In this document: positions 30,801-37,250 of the stretch, one piece after another
How the letters are laid out: each line of letters starts with the position of its first letter
Position numbering within the stretch: position 1 is the stretch's first letter
Source of the DNA: Sipunculus nudus
Lineage: Eukaryota > Annelida > Sipuncula > Golfingiida > Sipunculidae
Length of the DNA: 64,000 nt
Reading direction: 5' to 3'
Assembly: GCA_026874595.1 (NCBI GenBank)
Contig: CM049307.1
Coordinates: forward strand, 72,892,643-72,956,642
Translations under genes and position numbers: made by a program
The notes under the pieces: generated by a model
What the model was told of the DNA's origin: nothing
Databases searched by the model: none
What the model saw: only the letters and a program-made list of their open reading frames with translations

Positions 30801-32224
30801 AAAACTCAAAAGGTAATACTTGTAAACAGAGGTTTAAAGAGGTAAATTTGTCATATATATTGCACACAATTTATAAATTTAATACAATTTATGTGAACTG
30901 TACAACATATAACTGTGATGTAAAATATGTATATCTAGAATTTTATCAAAAAAGAAGGTGTATATATATATATATATATACAGTGAAACCTCGTTGTGTC
31001 GAAGTCGAAGGGACTGGTGAATTTACTTCGACACAACCAGAGTTCGAGACAACTGATGTTCAATATATTCAACCTCTTCAGCCTCGATTATAATTGATAA
31101 ATACTGCACATGTATAGGGCCTATATCATATAGTTCTCACAAATGTTCTCATGAAAGAACAACACAAATCTTATATACATTTTTATATTAATAAGAAAAA
31201 ACACATAAGTACCACCAAAGTTAGGATTAGGTTAATCGAGAAAGTGAAATAAGAGCACATACATGTACGTGTATAAAAGAACCCAAATCAATAAATGATT
31301 GGCTCAGATCATTTTCAGTTCAACTTTATCCTAGACACATCAAAGGTAAGGATTGGATAATGTTAGGTTTATCAATAACTTTTCATTAATGCTTTGTCGG
31401 CGAGAGAAGAAAGGCATGTTCATATGTGACTCATTGGCCAAATAAGTAAACAACCGACTAGGTATGTCAGCCAACGCGCAAGATGAGTAAGATCCTTGCC
31501 GGTATTAATTGTGTAACTAGTAAAAGCGGCCAGGGTATGATTGTTGGACCGTGCACAACTGTTGTCCAAACATTAAAGCAGCATGACCTTGAGTCGACAG
31601 AGCCATCGCCCTTGATGAGTGAGAGCCTGGTCAGTATTAATTAATTATGACTGGCCATCACGGCCCAATCATGATTGATGGACCCTGCACAACTGTTATC
31701 CAATCATGACTTCGAGTTAAGCGATAGAAATATTAGCTGGGGACCAACAAAACACCTCGACACATTCGGTTTTTCGACACATCTGACTTTGACACAAGCG
31801 GAGTTAAATTAGTAAGGTTTTAACTATTTTTTGCAGGGACCCCACGTTCGACTTCGACACATGCGGGAATTGGACTAACCGAGTTCGACACAACGAGGTT
31901 TCACGGTATATATATATATATAAAATGTAAGTAATATACAATGTCTCACTGTAAAGAGAGAAACAGACTCCTTGACAAATAAAGCTGTGTTTCCAATGAG
32001 AGTTCTGCCTATTTTTCTGTAAATTCTGTAGCTCTTCATGTTTTTTTAACTCTTTGTATTGTCTTAAACAGGTATGATGTAGAGATGAATGATCTTACTT
32101 TAGTAAAGCGACAGCCACGCCTAGGAGATGTGTGTACACAATGGTGGGAAGACCTAGGGCTATACACACGTCTATCTGCTTCTGACTGCACACGATCACT
32201 TTACCACAGACTTCCATCAGACTG
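3115..32224 (-). CDS. LRRC14: LRRC14-like (PRAME/LRRC14 family) leucine-rich repeat protein, six coding exons
   Basis: Gene-level entry. Coding exons on the minus strand are 32224-32099, 30276-30044, 28656-28573, 27201-27103, 26380-26190 and 3867-3115. Every junction has GT/AG ends and the phases match (2/1, 1/2, 1/2, 1/2, 0/0). From the ATG at 32216 the product is 492 residues; vertebrate LRRC14 is about 493. Similarity in my recollection of the family: an N-terminal helical region with 'LITSWP' (family: L..TWPF), then 'HTVDFSG', then C-terminal leucine-rich repeats including 'PLKKLQIYACRLSKEDI', 'LPELTELGLEYNDL' and 'SLTTLALYENED', and the late 'FPFNC' motif (family: HPFPVDC). The family includes cullin-2 substrate adaptors and an NF-kB regulator in vertebrates; the role here is inferred, not shown. 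The last intron is about 22.3 kb and is full of transposons. LRRC14B or another PRAME-family member is the alternative. Confidence 0.85.
4064..4263. repeat. Inverted repeat: perfect 17-bp arms in the DIRS-like terminus
   Basis: GTCTTGTTCCAGGAATG at 4064-4080 is exactly repeated in reverse complement at 4247-4263. A third, looser copy of the motif follows at about 4285-4335. This fits the inverted terminal and internal complementary regions of DIRS elements. Confidence 0.6.
4450..5200 (-). pseudogene. Degenerate DIRS-type tyrosine recombinase
   Basis: Fragments in more than one frame. 'IAPSPKGYRTALLSVLKSLG' near 5120-5165 looks like the N-terminal core-binding helix of a tyrosine recombinase. 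'EAHDIQAIVASL' followed by 'SLADLLGQELW' near 4460-4570 aligns with the catalytic HxxR block and the following helix, with Q where R is expected. Frames are disrupted, so this is a relic. Confidence 0.6.
5220..5720 (-). pseudogene. Degenerate DIRS-like reverse transcriptase
   Basis: Between about 5640 and 5220 the minus strand reads through stops as 'REIQKLINENANQIIN', then 'LIMDLKAHNK', 'VVTPPFRM', 'NDLAFIIDL'. This is the early palm of a DIRS/Gypsy-type reverse transcriptase (family pattern: DLKxLNxyV...FKM...DW...DL). In-frame stops and frameshifts make it non-functional. Confidence 0.6.
6104..7126. other. Left arm of the TIR element, non-coding
   Basis: About 1 kb of mixed-composition sequence between the TIR and the BEL insertion. 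No open frame of note and no recognised motif apart from the TIR. Confidence 0.4.
7132..8344 (-). repeat. BEL element 3' LTR
   Basis: TGTAGCGGCC...GCCATTTACA on the plus strand. In sense orientation it starts TGTAAATGGC and ends GGCCGCTACA. An AATAAA signal lies at 7219-7214, about 80 bases from the sense 3' end. Confidence 0.93.
7214..7219 (-). terminator. AATAAA polyadenylation signal in BEL 3' LTR
   Basis: Plus-strand TTTATT, that is AATAAA in sense, placed where the R region of an LTR is expected. The same signal is in the other LTR near 14980. Confidence 0.5.
8345..8353 (-). promoter_or_regulatory. BEL polypurine tract
   Basis: Sense sequence TGGTGGGAG lies immediately before the 3' LTR, the usual place for the plus-strand primer of an LTR element. 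Confidence 0.55.
8690..14650 (-). CDS. BEL/Pao gag-pol polyprotein
   Basis: One uninterrupted frame of 1986 residues from ATG (14650) to TAA (8692-8690). Order of domains: charged, coiled-coil-rich N-terminus (about 40-300); gag domain of the DUF1759 type (about 345-500); zinc knuckles starting at C577 (CPFC, CFGC, CHKC); aspartic protease with active site LLDTQ around D711, where G of the usual DTG is Q; reverse transcriptase from about 1000 with YVDD at 1127-1130; RNase H (FSDAS, D1309); integrase with H-H-C-C finger (about 1590-1650, CVHC), then D1680, D1742 and E1792; a C-terminal domain of the DUF5641 type. All motifs expected of the Pao family are present, so the element could be autonomous. 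The protein is made in the cytoplasm and acts in virus-like particles in known relatives. Confidence 0.95.
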   Translation of the reverse strand: MADHKEKADALAQETAHLSESIETTVISEYNRQLSSERQDSQQEADPEHHDLRRSTRDHRPTEKSLQFRAEQFKSKEREFNKVYNTFKLELLQIRESIKRDCSEEELFDLQEGLEKAYKKVEGVYEDLRTNIPIINDFTAFQRRMDTATACKGDMLSHLNLRISEVGVKAFNLKEEVVHLKALKKTYASSVYSAATESSVRSSAKSVSEKAVETAADLAVKRVRVKALTRQEQERAYLLHLEAERRRKDEEVEAQRRKLEILRAEQEVEEDDAKLKVFIAAATNSEEVASELSASSSTQNPHDPVLNPQAPAFIPPMPSLPTNLPDTGNAKGESSLVLALANAMDRNRLPVPTPRVFSGSPIEFVSFKRSFKTLIENKGISAEEKIYYLQQYIAGDAKEAIAGCFFGTCEEDYQRAWETLEKRYGHPFKVQEAFRNKLDKWPKVGQRDGPALQKYADFLKACLDAMPHVRGLQVLDDCKENQKMAAKLPDWAITRWSRQVTEWLDRTGEYPSFTTFATFVAKEARVVCDPVASISAIKGTESTYEFKLHGDARKSARTLTTGAGKSPDKEQKPERPCPFCKGGHNLSTCTIFSGKAIKERHSFIQEQKRCFGCLRTGHFVKQCRIRHTCHKCKGHHPTVLHDNNKVKSSHQQSSTSQNASETESPRPSDEEGAAVSLNASSGNSSTTNVVPVWLSSAQNPQSEKLVYALLDTQSDNTFIDERVCEGLSVPTESVKLKLTTLLGKDVSVICDRVSGLRVRGYTSGQYIDLPSAYTQSFIPLDRQHIPTSETAKSWNHLASIAPEMPPLMDCEIGLLIGYNCSTALAPRQVITGETGQPYAVKTDLGWSIVGSLVTIDSTEVSGFCHRTSLKEAPPVTPLDVLNVLESDFRNSKSRDVITSQDDIKFLQILENNIVKNAKDHFELPLPFRTRPELPNNRKLADIRLSHLKKRLDSNPQYKERYTQTIEETLKDGHAELAEGVPNPGELYYIPHHGVWHPKKPDKLRVVFDCSARYRGESLNDHLLSGPDLTNNLFGVLCRFRRHPVAVMCDVEKMFHQFHVSPDDRNYLRFLWWEGGDTSKEPLDYRMNVHLFGATSSPGCANFGLKHLAKTYGEKYPLAASFLSQDFYVDDGVTSVESVQVAKRLVKEARELCSLGKLRLHKFLSNNRSVIESIPVSERAKGIQEVNLQRDDLPVERTLGLHWNTEPDVFTFQLQVKEHPNTRRGILATVASVYDPIGFIAPFVLQGKAILQEMCKRGTAWDEPISDSLRPRWEEWKKDIRNLCKIQIPRCYKPSDLNSVSRVEIHHFSDASTKGYGMCSYLRFVGPERAHCCLVASKARVSPVKVVTIPRLELTAAMVAAKMSIKLKEELQIPIDGEYFWSDSQIVLAYISNDAKRFHVFVANRVQCIREHTDVKQWHYVTTENNPADHASRGLSADELLTTNWFTGPEFLQRADWTATSSINPSLMVGDPEVRVQALNVKSTSSNDILERLSRFSDWNLLTRIVARIRRIVPGRPQDKFLNVSEINQAAHCVIKLVQQAAFQDELQALCRNKEVASTSKLHSLCPYMENGVIRVGGRLRSSSMGLDQKHPLVLPKDGHITKIIIEHCHKQIQHQGRGQTLNQIRSQGYWIIGGSKAVADFIRNCVHCRKLRRPVEEQKMADLPEDRVEPLPPFSSCGMDCFGPFVTKHGRKEYKRYGLLFTCLCSRAVHIEMLEDLTTDHFIIGLRCFIALRGAVSHIRSDQGSNFVGAKNELTAALNELDVDRIATFLAKKQCSFVFGAPGSSHSGGVWERQIRSIRNVLNSTIGLCPGRLDDASLRCLFYEAMMIVNSRPLAPPGNDPSDEPLTPNHLITMKSTMPLPPPGDFVREDLYGRKRWRRIQYLLEQFWSRWRKEYLLNLTKRQKWNTQRRNIQVGDIVMVVDADVPRMEWPLASVIETQRDDDQLVRRVKVRLGTSALDQKGRPKKRSSILERPVQKIVVLLESIE
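14899..16120 (-). repeat. BEL element 5' LTR
   Basis: This is the upstream LTR in sense. It carries four tandem GATTGACCA-type units near 15100-15130, against three in the other copy. Otherwise the two LTRs read the same. Confidence 0.93.
15702..15714 (-). promoter_or_regulatory. Putative TATA box of the BEL LTR
   Basis: Sense CTTTATATAAGAT in the 5' LTR is a good TATA motif. The start of transcription would lie about 30 bases further on. Confidence 0.45.
16126..17029. other. Non-coding stretch with G tract
   Basis: Right arm of the TIR element after the BEL insertion, running into repeat DNA. It holds a run of about 18 G near 16924-16941. A short open frame at 16270-16461 has no recognised character. 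Confidence 0.4.
17030..18773. repeat. Tandemly repeated dispersed element (about 500-bp subunits), left of the Gypsy insertion
   Basis: Subunits starting near 17100, 17600 and 18290 resemble each other closely (for example 'ACGTGCCATGGTCAAA' followed by 'CAAAATTTAAGGTACCAATT' at about 17740 and 18427). A larger repeat starts at 'GGGAGCATAGAG' (17036 and 18224). The last unit resumes at 24058 after the Gypsy element. A diverged copy lies at 61780-62110. Confidence 0.7.
18774..18912 (-). repeat. Gypsy 3' LTR
   Basis: TGTGATGTTC...GATATCACA on the plus strand, TG...CA ends with a short inverted repeat TGTGAT/ATCACA. This is the downstream LTR in sense. Confidence 0.92.
18913..18920 (-). promoter_or_regulatory. 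Gypsy polypurine tract
   Basis: Sense AAGGGGGA directly before the 3' LTR, a typical plus-strand primer tract. Confidence 0.75.
19266..20711 (-). pseudogene. Gypsy integrase region of broken pol
   Basis: 481 open codons with the zinc finger H-H ('HTGHLG') and C-C ('CKQCTVCQ'), the catalytic D in 'LGTDLFEI', D in 'SDNGPHY' and E in 'FIERQIATVK', followed by a small barrel-like domain ('GQRVTVLDPQTQKWYPATVV') and a low-complexity Q/T-rich tail. The domain itself is intact, but it is separated from the upstream RNase H by a frame change and probable small deletion near 20725-20745. Confidence 0.9.
20725..22414 (-). pseudogene. Gypsy protease-RT-RNase H region of broken pol
   Basis: Two pieces. 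The first (to 21395) has the protease active site VDTGAQG at about 22395, 'AILGL' and the reverse transcriptase with VADD ('INVADDIVVY') near 21500. The second (21363-20725) has the RT thumb ('PRKVEDLKTMPDP') and RNase H ('LMVDASQKGLGAAL', 'SDHKPLEMI'). They are out of frame at a five-base A/T run (21400-21404). The second ends in TGA at 20727-20725, where pol should continue to the integrase. Confidence 0.88.
22415..23453 (-). pseudogene. Gypsy gag region, broken
   Basis: Begins at an ATG at 23453 ('MALARAPPKIEF'). An in-frame TAA sits at 23333-23331; a one-base frame change lies in the seven-base A/T run 23154-23160; an in-frame TGA at 22417-22415 separates gag from protease. The nucleocapsid has two zinc knuckles ('CKRCGRNH' and 'CHACGLIGHYQKMC') and an R-rich stretch. 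Two of the five lesions in the element fall in homopolymers. Confidence 0.87.
23901..23918 (-). promoter_or_regulatory. Gypsy primer binding site
   Basis: Sense TGGTGGCAGCTAGTGAGA starts exactly at the end of the 5' LTR with the TGG that pairs with a tRNA CCA end. I cannot assign the tRNA. Confidence 0.6.
23919..24057 (-). repeat. Gypsy 5' LTR
   Basis: Upstream LTR in sense, 139 bp, matching 18774-18912 except for one base seen by eye. Confidence 0.92.
24058..24316. repeat. Right end of the repeat interrupted by Gypsy
   Basis: Continues the repeat of 18290-18773 ('GTGTGAAAATAGGTTTTTAA', 'TAGGAGATCATGGGGACATC', as at 18090-18215) and ends in AGTCAGCTGAGCTAAAAA, the terminus type also seen at 67. 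Confidence 0.7.
24455..25960 (-). mobile_element. DIRS-like retrotransposon remnant, 5' (gag) part
   Basis: On the minus strand this piece has the terminal repeat (about 25960-25780, matching 4064-4180 inverted), then a degraded gag. 'WDSHSLCPTCLAE' near 25600 looks like the zinc-finger start of DIRS gag (family pattern: D.H..C..CL). 'LQELHKLFCYGDRLISSSY' near 24510-24560 is another readable patch. Frames are broken. It is the other half of 4064-6103. Confidence 0.62.
26190..26380 (-). CDS. LRRC14: LRRC14-like gene, coding exon 5
   Basis: Acceptor 'ATGTTCTGTTCCAG' then GC TGC CTG; donor CAG|GTTTGT. 191 bases. It encodes 'CLELIIDCQLNLTDW' and 'LKIRKLVVNNFHLRNV', which correspond to the first LRR-like strands of LRRC14 (family: V..RVDLRVN..., LRAEDLPMRN). 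Confidence 0.85.
26381..27102. other. Intron, nothing recognised
   Basis: AT-rich intron of the LRRC14-like gene; a C run near 26500 is the only notable feature. Confidence 0.5.
27103..27201 (-). CDS. LRRC14: LRRC14-like gene, coding exon 4
   Basis: 99 bases between acceptor 'TGATGCATTCCAG' and donor CAAG|GTATAT. The only open frame reads 'SIADDPENLESVLKWKLG', and its phase matches both neighbours. Confidence 0.8.
27202..28572. other. Intron, nothing recognised
   Basis: AT-rich; a short GA run at about 28025. No coding signal found on either strand. Confidence 0.45.
28573..28656 (-). CDS. LRRC14: LRRC14-like gene, coding exon 3
   Basis: 84 bases. Acceptor 'TTGTTGTTGTAG' then GT ATT TAT; donor TGCA|GTAAGC. 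It reads 'IYLLPVLSLPAEQKNLKF'. An in-frame TAA follows directly inside the donor, and only this donor fits the phase of the next exon. The 5' splice region of this exon lies in a 43-bp minisatellite. Confidence 0.75.
28633..28937. repeat. 43-bp minisatellite across the acceptor of LRRC14-like exon 3
   Basis: Starts of the unit (TCAGGACC-like) fall at 28633, 28676, 28719, 28762, 28804, 28847 and 28890. On the minus strand each unit has a ...GTTGTAG|GTATTT-like sequence, so the array is made of copies of the intron-exon border with about the first 24 exon bases. Confidence 0.85.
29600..30019. mobile_element. Pogo-like MITE with internal minisatellite
   Basis: Ends are imperfect inverted repeats (left AGTGAAACCTTGCCTGACAA; right, reverse complement, CAGCGAAATCTAGCTGACAA) next to TA. 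Most of the inside is the 17-bp array at 29698-29985. The right edge is only 25 bases from the end of an LRRC14-like exon (30044). Confidence 0.55.
29698..29985. repeat. 17-bp minisatellite (CACTAACACGACCACCC)
   Basis: About 17 diverged copies in a row, pyrimidine-rich and almost free of G on the plus strand. Confidence 0.85.
30044..30276 (-). CDS. LRRC14: LRRC14-like gene, coding exon 2
   Basis: 233 bases. Acceptor 'TTTTCTTTTTCAG' and donor TCTG|GTAGTA. It reads 'NAAARNAMISLITSWPQARL' and later 'HTVDFSGENF', which match the N-terminal helix region and first strand of the LRRC14/PRAME family. Confidence 0.85.
30595..30800 (+). repeat. Dispersed repeat family R1, copy 1
   Basis: Shares 'GGAATATTCACAAA', 'GTTTTGGGAGCATCCCACAA' and 'GCCTGCATTCCTT' with copies at 53395-53590 (+) and 60475-60600 (-). 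The 3' part has a small hairpin CTGCATT...AATGCAG. Class unknown. Confidence 0.6.
30981..31906. mobile_element. Tc1/mariner-pogo-type non-autonomous element
   Basis: Terminal inverted repeats CAGTGAAACCTCGTTGTGTC and CCGTGAAACCTCGTTGTGTC, with TA on both sides inside a TA microsatellite. 926 bp, no transposase frame. It sits in an intron of the LRRC14-like gene. Confidence 0.8.
32099..32224 (-). CDS. LRRC14: LRRC14-like gene, first coding exon
   Basis: Acceptor 'ATCATTTGTACAG|CAG', donor CTAAA|GTAAGA, 126 bases. The open frame reads 'SLMEVCGKVIVCSQKQ' and 'ALGLPTIVYTHLLGVAV', matching the family N-terminus (SL..LC... and LP..L...LL..A). The likely start is the ATG at 32216 (MEVCGK). The CAGCAG acceptor is a NAGNAG tandem site, so the exon may start at 32224 or 32221; the phase is the same. 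Confidence 0.8.
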
Positions 32225-32716
32225 CTGTACAAATGATACACAACACTCACACATTATTACTGGCACCACCTAAGGGTGTGATGCAGGGCTTTCAAAGAGA
32301 ACAAAAATTGAGAGTGTCTGGGAAACTCAGGTCACATTTTTTGCATGTCACATGGGAATTTGGAGCATCCAAATGCCAGGTGTTCTGTGTCAAATTTTGA
32401 AATTTGATGTCTATGATATCATTTTATTTTTAGATTTTGTGTCATTATATGATTTTTTTTATTAGAATGTGTTATTTGTCAGTACAGGGTTTACAAAAAT
32501 TTCTGGTTTCAAAGTTAATTAGCAGTGGTTAGTGACTGCTGCAAAAAGCCAATTTTAATCTGCTCACTCCAAAAGCCTGAAATTTTTGGCATCCAGCCGG
32601 ATACTAGCCCGGGGCATCTGAGTGACATTTCGAGTGTCACAGACACTTTCCCCTGTGTTCCATGATATGATATTAATAACAATAATAGCACTGAAACTGA
32701 ACCTTGAACAGTAGCG

Positions 32717-33032
32717 CGGGGGGGGGGGGGGGGGGGGGGGCAGCTCCCCCCCTGAGATCTGAGCATTTTAAGGCAAAAAAAAAAAAAACAGTCTGGCAGT
32801 ATTTGCAAGAAAGTTCAATTTGACTGGTGACTATAATAAATTACCCTTAAGCCATGTAATAAAAGCTTTTCTTATAGGAGCTTATATTATAAGAAAAATA
32901 CCCACAGAAATGCCAATTTATAGCATGTATTTTAAAAAATTTCCATACCCTCCCCCCTCAGGAGCTACGCCGCCTCCTTTTAATGCTTTGCTTTGACAAA
33001 GCATTTACTGCCCCCCCCCCCCCCCCCCCCCA
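32717..33032. repeat. G/C homopolymer pair and flanking repeat
   Basis: A G run of about 22 at 32719-32740 and a C run of about 20 at 33012-33031 face each other over about 270 bases, both beside 'GTAGCG'/'GCTACGCCG' motifs. This may be one small inverted-repeat element; no target duplication was identified. Confidence 0.35.
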
Positions 33033-33296
33033 ACTTTGCTCAGGCTACAGCCATGATTTTTTACCATATTTTAGGTATAATTCTCTAAACCAAGTAATAT
33101 AGAAGATTTACACATAATATGATCAATCAATAAACAGTCACAGGTTGTTTGTTTTCATTCATTCCTTGAACATGATTTTACAACCAAAGCCATTATAATA
33201 CAAATATTTAAACAGCACATGTATAATTGAGTAAACTAACATTGACCATTACACATGCAGCTTGTCTAAAAAATCTATCCAGAAAAAAACACAAAC

Positions 33297-33409
33297 CTCG
33301 GCTGGAATTGTTTTGCTTTCTCTGGTTCCTGAACCTCCTCCATCTTTCTTGCTTCAGTTTCAATTTGTACAACATGGAGGCCTCATGCTCCTCGCCTACT
33401 ACACTTAAC
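33297..33409 (-). CDS. Second exon of an unrecognised small basic protein (possible upstream cistron)
   Basis: Acceptor 'TTAATACAGCATTTCAG|G', donor CGAG|GTTTGT, 113 bases. Only one frame is open, reading 'MLYKLKLKQERWRRFRNQRK', strongly basic and helical. It needs two bases from the exon before, and the exon at 38016-37877 supplies them. It ends with one base over. Joined to 32224-32099 the frame closes at once in TGA that overlaps the LRRC14-like ATG. The family is not recognised. Confidence 0.55.
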
Positions 33410-34124
33410 CTGAAATGCTGTATTAATGTTTATATAAATTAAGCATGATTGAATGATATGAAATCACACACACTCATATGTGAAAACATATGTACATGTA
33501 AACATAAAAGTTATACATCATTAATAAGGTAAAAATATTGGTCACTAAAATAATTTTCTAAAATTGAATTAAAGCTTAATAATTTTTGTCTTTATGTAAA
33601 TATTACACAATTAAATCAACAATGTAATAATGATTTAAACTATGCTTTAATAATACAGGAATAGTGATTTTGTTCTAAAGATCAGTGATAAGGATAAAAT
33701 ATGAGTCAAAATGCACTTTGGAAATTAAACAGCAACTTTAATGTTGCAAGTCTTATAATGTGATGATTTAAATGTATGATATATTTAAACCTCTAATTAA
33801 AATGTTCCTATTTCATATGGTATTAAATAAGCCTAATATATCATCACAGAATCTGTAAACCAATAGTTTTTGTACTGAAATCTTCACTATGGAATCCTTA
33901 AAATCTAAGTCATTCAGCCTCTCACTAGATGGCGCTGTACAGCGAATGCGGCATTACCGTCAATAACAAAAGTATTACTAGGACCCCCCCCCCCCCCAAT
34001 AACAATATATATTGTACATATTTAATCTCCCTTTGGGTCCAGACGAGGTGGCTACTGTCATAGCATTTATTTCATGTGTTTACCTCACCCTTTTTTCGCC
34101 GTCTTTGCACGGACAACGACTAAC

Positions 34125-34235
34125 CTTGCTTGTGTGAGCTCACAGATATTCCTGTCCTCCGACTTTGTGTTGTTTACAACGAAGATCCCGAGTTGAACAT
34201 CTCCGGGGTCAAGGTTACCCAGGAAATTGAACGTA
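34125..34235 (-). CDS. Possible alternative 5' exon of the LRRC14-like gene
   Basis: The minus strand is open from just after a TGA near 34232 to a donor GCAAG|GTTAGT, reading 'NFLGNLDPGDVQLGIFVVNN' and 'NICELTQA'. The phase (two bases over) fits the exon at 32224. There is no ATG in frame, so it may be untranslated leader, or need an upstream exon. The local sequence is less AT-rich, as expected near a promoter. Confidence 0.3.
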
Positions 34236-34506
34236 ACATTCACTTTTCATTGATTCGGACCGCTGTATAGCCCAGTTTCTGCTCAATGGTAAAAAGGGTA
34301 GGAAAATACTTGTTCTGCTTTTTTATTGCATATTTCTACCATGCTGACATTTAGTTCAGTATTCAGTCCCCAGATGGCAGCTATTGTCGTGCCTTGTCCG
34401 AAGATAAATTTAAAATTTATAGTACATACGGTAGCGTTCGGTACGCTCGGTAAAAAGACCGACCCGCCATGCACGCATAGGCCTACCTTTAATTGCTCAC
34501 CGTTTT

Positions 34507-34570
34507 ATATATATATATATATAATATATATGTAATATATATATATATTATATATATTATATATATATTT
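34507..34570. repeat. TA-rich palindromic microsatellite
   Basis: (TA)n with interruptions that fold on themselves. No gene. Confidence 0.7.
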
Positions 34571-35440
34571 TTTTATAAATCAAACTTCAAAGGCAGAGTT
34601 TGTTGGGGACCAAAGCATTATAGTGTTTTTAGATCATTTTGAGTTTGATCTAGCTTGCGCTTTAACCACTAGAACAGCTAAGCAGGCGCATTTTATTGGC
34701 CCTATACTATAGTTGCTGCAGTCTTGCAGCGCTGACATATAGTAAACAATCCATATCACATAAATGGAGTCCCTACGTGGCGGACTAGCCCTATATAGCT
34801 TCCTAGCCACCAAGGGTGACTATAAAATGTTAGATATATCTGAGAGTACAGTCGTCCGTTAACGGTGCAAGACGTTTCGTCGCTGCAGGCGGCTAATAGC
34901 TTCCGTGCTCTCTTCCTTCGCTTCGTTTCCCTTCAGGAACTTTTAGCATTTAATAAGTTATTAAAATTTCAACGTTAGCCTACCGGTAGTATAAATTATA
35001 AGGCTTTTGCTAGTTACTTATTTCCCGATTCGACTGAACTTGTATAAAAAATTCATTGACGGTAAAAGAAAAGGGAACATTTTCACGAAGTTGTTTTTCT
35101 TGATAAAATAGGTCTCTCGGGAATATAGTAGACTAGAAAACACAGAGCGGATGCATGCTTCTAGACCTACGTTCTGCTTTTACGCCTGGATCGACACCCT
35201 GATTATGGTGATATCATTAGTTTCTATACTTATGGAAATGCGGCTGTATTTGTTTTCTAAATGTACCTTTTACAAAAGCCGTGAAGTCTGGGCCTCTTTT
35301 GTACAACTAGCTTTTGAAAAATTCTGATATATCAAACTTTTTTGTTACCTCAGAGTTTGTTGTTTCTACAGTCAAACAAAGGCTAGAAAATCAGGGCTTG
35401 TGTTTCCCGTTTTCACAATCCTGGTCCTAATGCAGTAAAG
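34571..35440. other. Non-coding, nothing recognised
   Basis: No open frame or repeat of note was seen in this stretch upstream of the LRRC14-like gene's possible 5' exon. Confidence 0.4.
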
Positions 35441-35515
35441 CCAAAATTACCCCTCCAAACAGTCCCACAAAATTACCCCTCCAAGCAGTCCCACAAAATT
35501 ACCCCTCCAAAAATT
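35440..35515. repeat. 27-bp direct repeats
   Basis: 'AAATTACCCCTCCAA' followed by 'CAGTCCCAC' occurs three times. A further copy is at about 37478-37503, beyond the LINE remnant, so the LINE may have inserted in this repeat. Confidence 0.6.
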
Positions 35516-35699
35516 CGTAAGAACAATTTCAAGACTGTTCTCAGATTTTTTTCAAATATCAAGAGGGGGGCCGGCAGGGATGTCCTTTAACCCCCCGTAC
35601 TTGTTAGGTTATGCGCATAAACTTAAGCGCAAAAATAAGATATTCATTTCAACAGAAATGGAAGTTAAATAAGTGCAATATGCACACAACATTTTGTCA

Positions 35700-36359
35700 G
35701 ATATGGAATTCGACAAATCCGATTTAGATATATTTTCTGATTTTTAAAAATGTTCGAATCAGTACTCAGGATAAATAAGGAAAAGACTGAAGTCATGTAT
35801 ATAAAAACAACATAAATAAATTGAAAGGCGGAAAATCCGAGAACTGGGTTTGAAAATAATAAATAAGCTAAAGCTGTTTGGAATAAAACCTTTGAAAATG
35901 TAGAAGGGACTATAAAAACTAATTATTAACCTGTAATTCTAAAAATAAAGAAGGACATGCATAATGAAATGGGCGAGTAGAAATATTACCTCATAAGGGA
36001 AGATAGTGTCCCAATTCAAAGCGAAAGTTACATAAAAGAATTGAACAAGATTTCATACAAATTTATCTAGAATCATGGTCCGGAGCACATAAAGAGGAAA
36101 ATTCTAAAAACACCGATATAGAGAAATGAGGGAGGTATTGCAATGACTGATATCTCGACTTTGAATCAGTCACTAATGATATCATAGGGGAAACGTTTAT
36201 TTTTTAAAAGAATCAAATGATAAATGGAGACAACTTGTTCAAGAATTATTTAAGATAAATGTAAAATATATATATGTCAATGTAATATTAAAAGGGAACA
36301 CACTGACGTAGTAATGTAGGTGAGCAATATCTTCTTGACCGATGTGTTACAAAGTTGGG

Positions 36360-36444
<85 letters not shown>

Positions 36445-37250
36445 GTGAACCACAGTCTAAATTAGAATTTGCGGAACACAATATATTGTTAAGCTCCTGT
36501 ATAAAGATTAGTAGTGAACGTGGTCTTATTAATTTGATGTATTGTATAATGGTATTAGACAAGGTATAATTTTATAAAGATCTGATCAAGGACGGTTAAG
36601 ATAAATGTGATGTTTTGACATATCAATCATTTAAGAACAAGAATACACGGTGGGTATTGATTATTTAACATATCAAATAATTGTAAGTGTCATTACAAGG
36701 AGAATGAAACTACTGTGTTTAAAACACAATGTACAAGAGGAAGAATGTGATGGTCTCTCCGTACAAACACAAGATACCTATACGATATTTTAATTCGAAG
36801 GCATTATGAAATTCCTGATCAGTATATAAATAATGGGAACTGGACATAAATGAAGTAACAGAACAAAGGGTCATGAATGCATTTAGCGAGTTATATAACA
36901 AAGTACTTTTGATACATATAACATACAATGTTTCAACACAGAATGTTACACAGGAGTTTAAATTTGAATCCGGTTTTGGACAAAATCCAAATAAAAACTA
37001 ATGAAAATTGTACATTTTGTAATACAGGAAAAAATACAATTGTTATGGGATGTACACATGTAGAAAAAATATAGAAGGAACTTACAAAATTAAGTTTATA
37101 TAAAGGATGTAAAAAAAGGGCTGTTATCACTGAGCAATGTAATGCTTAGCAACTTTAGAAAATTCAGTATTATTGTTAATAAAAGGGTACATTTATAAAT
37201 GTGTATAGGTGTAAGGAGGAATTACCAGTTGTGCAAAGGGCAATAGAAAT
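35700..37250 (+). mobile_element. L1-like LINE remnant (ORF2 C-terminal half)
   Basis: Read in broken frames the plus strand gives 'NKEKTEVMYIK' (about 35780), 'LNKISYKFI' and 'HIKRKILKTPI' (about 36050-36120), 'GGIAMTDISTLNQSL' (about 36135-36180), 'DLIKDG' (about 36580) and a late CTFC...C knuckle ('CTFCNTGKN', about 37015). This is the order of the C-terminal half of an L1-type ORF2. Many stops and frameshifts; a TA microsatellite has grown inside it. Confidence 0.65.
36364..36441. repeat. (TA)n microsatellite
   Basis: About 39 TA units inside the LINE remnant. Confidence 0.95.

Noticed and set aside
31985-32060. Charged stretch on the minus strand ('HEELQNLQKNRQ') as a third exon of the small upstream gene
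   Set aside because: The phase would fit, but the acceptor is poor and the frame would end inside a MITE terminal repeat.
36342-36569. Open frames over TA repeats (also near 40300, 56900 and 57200)
   Set aside because: Runs of alternating I and Y come from (TA)n microsatellites, not from genes.
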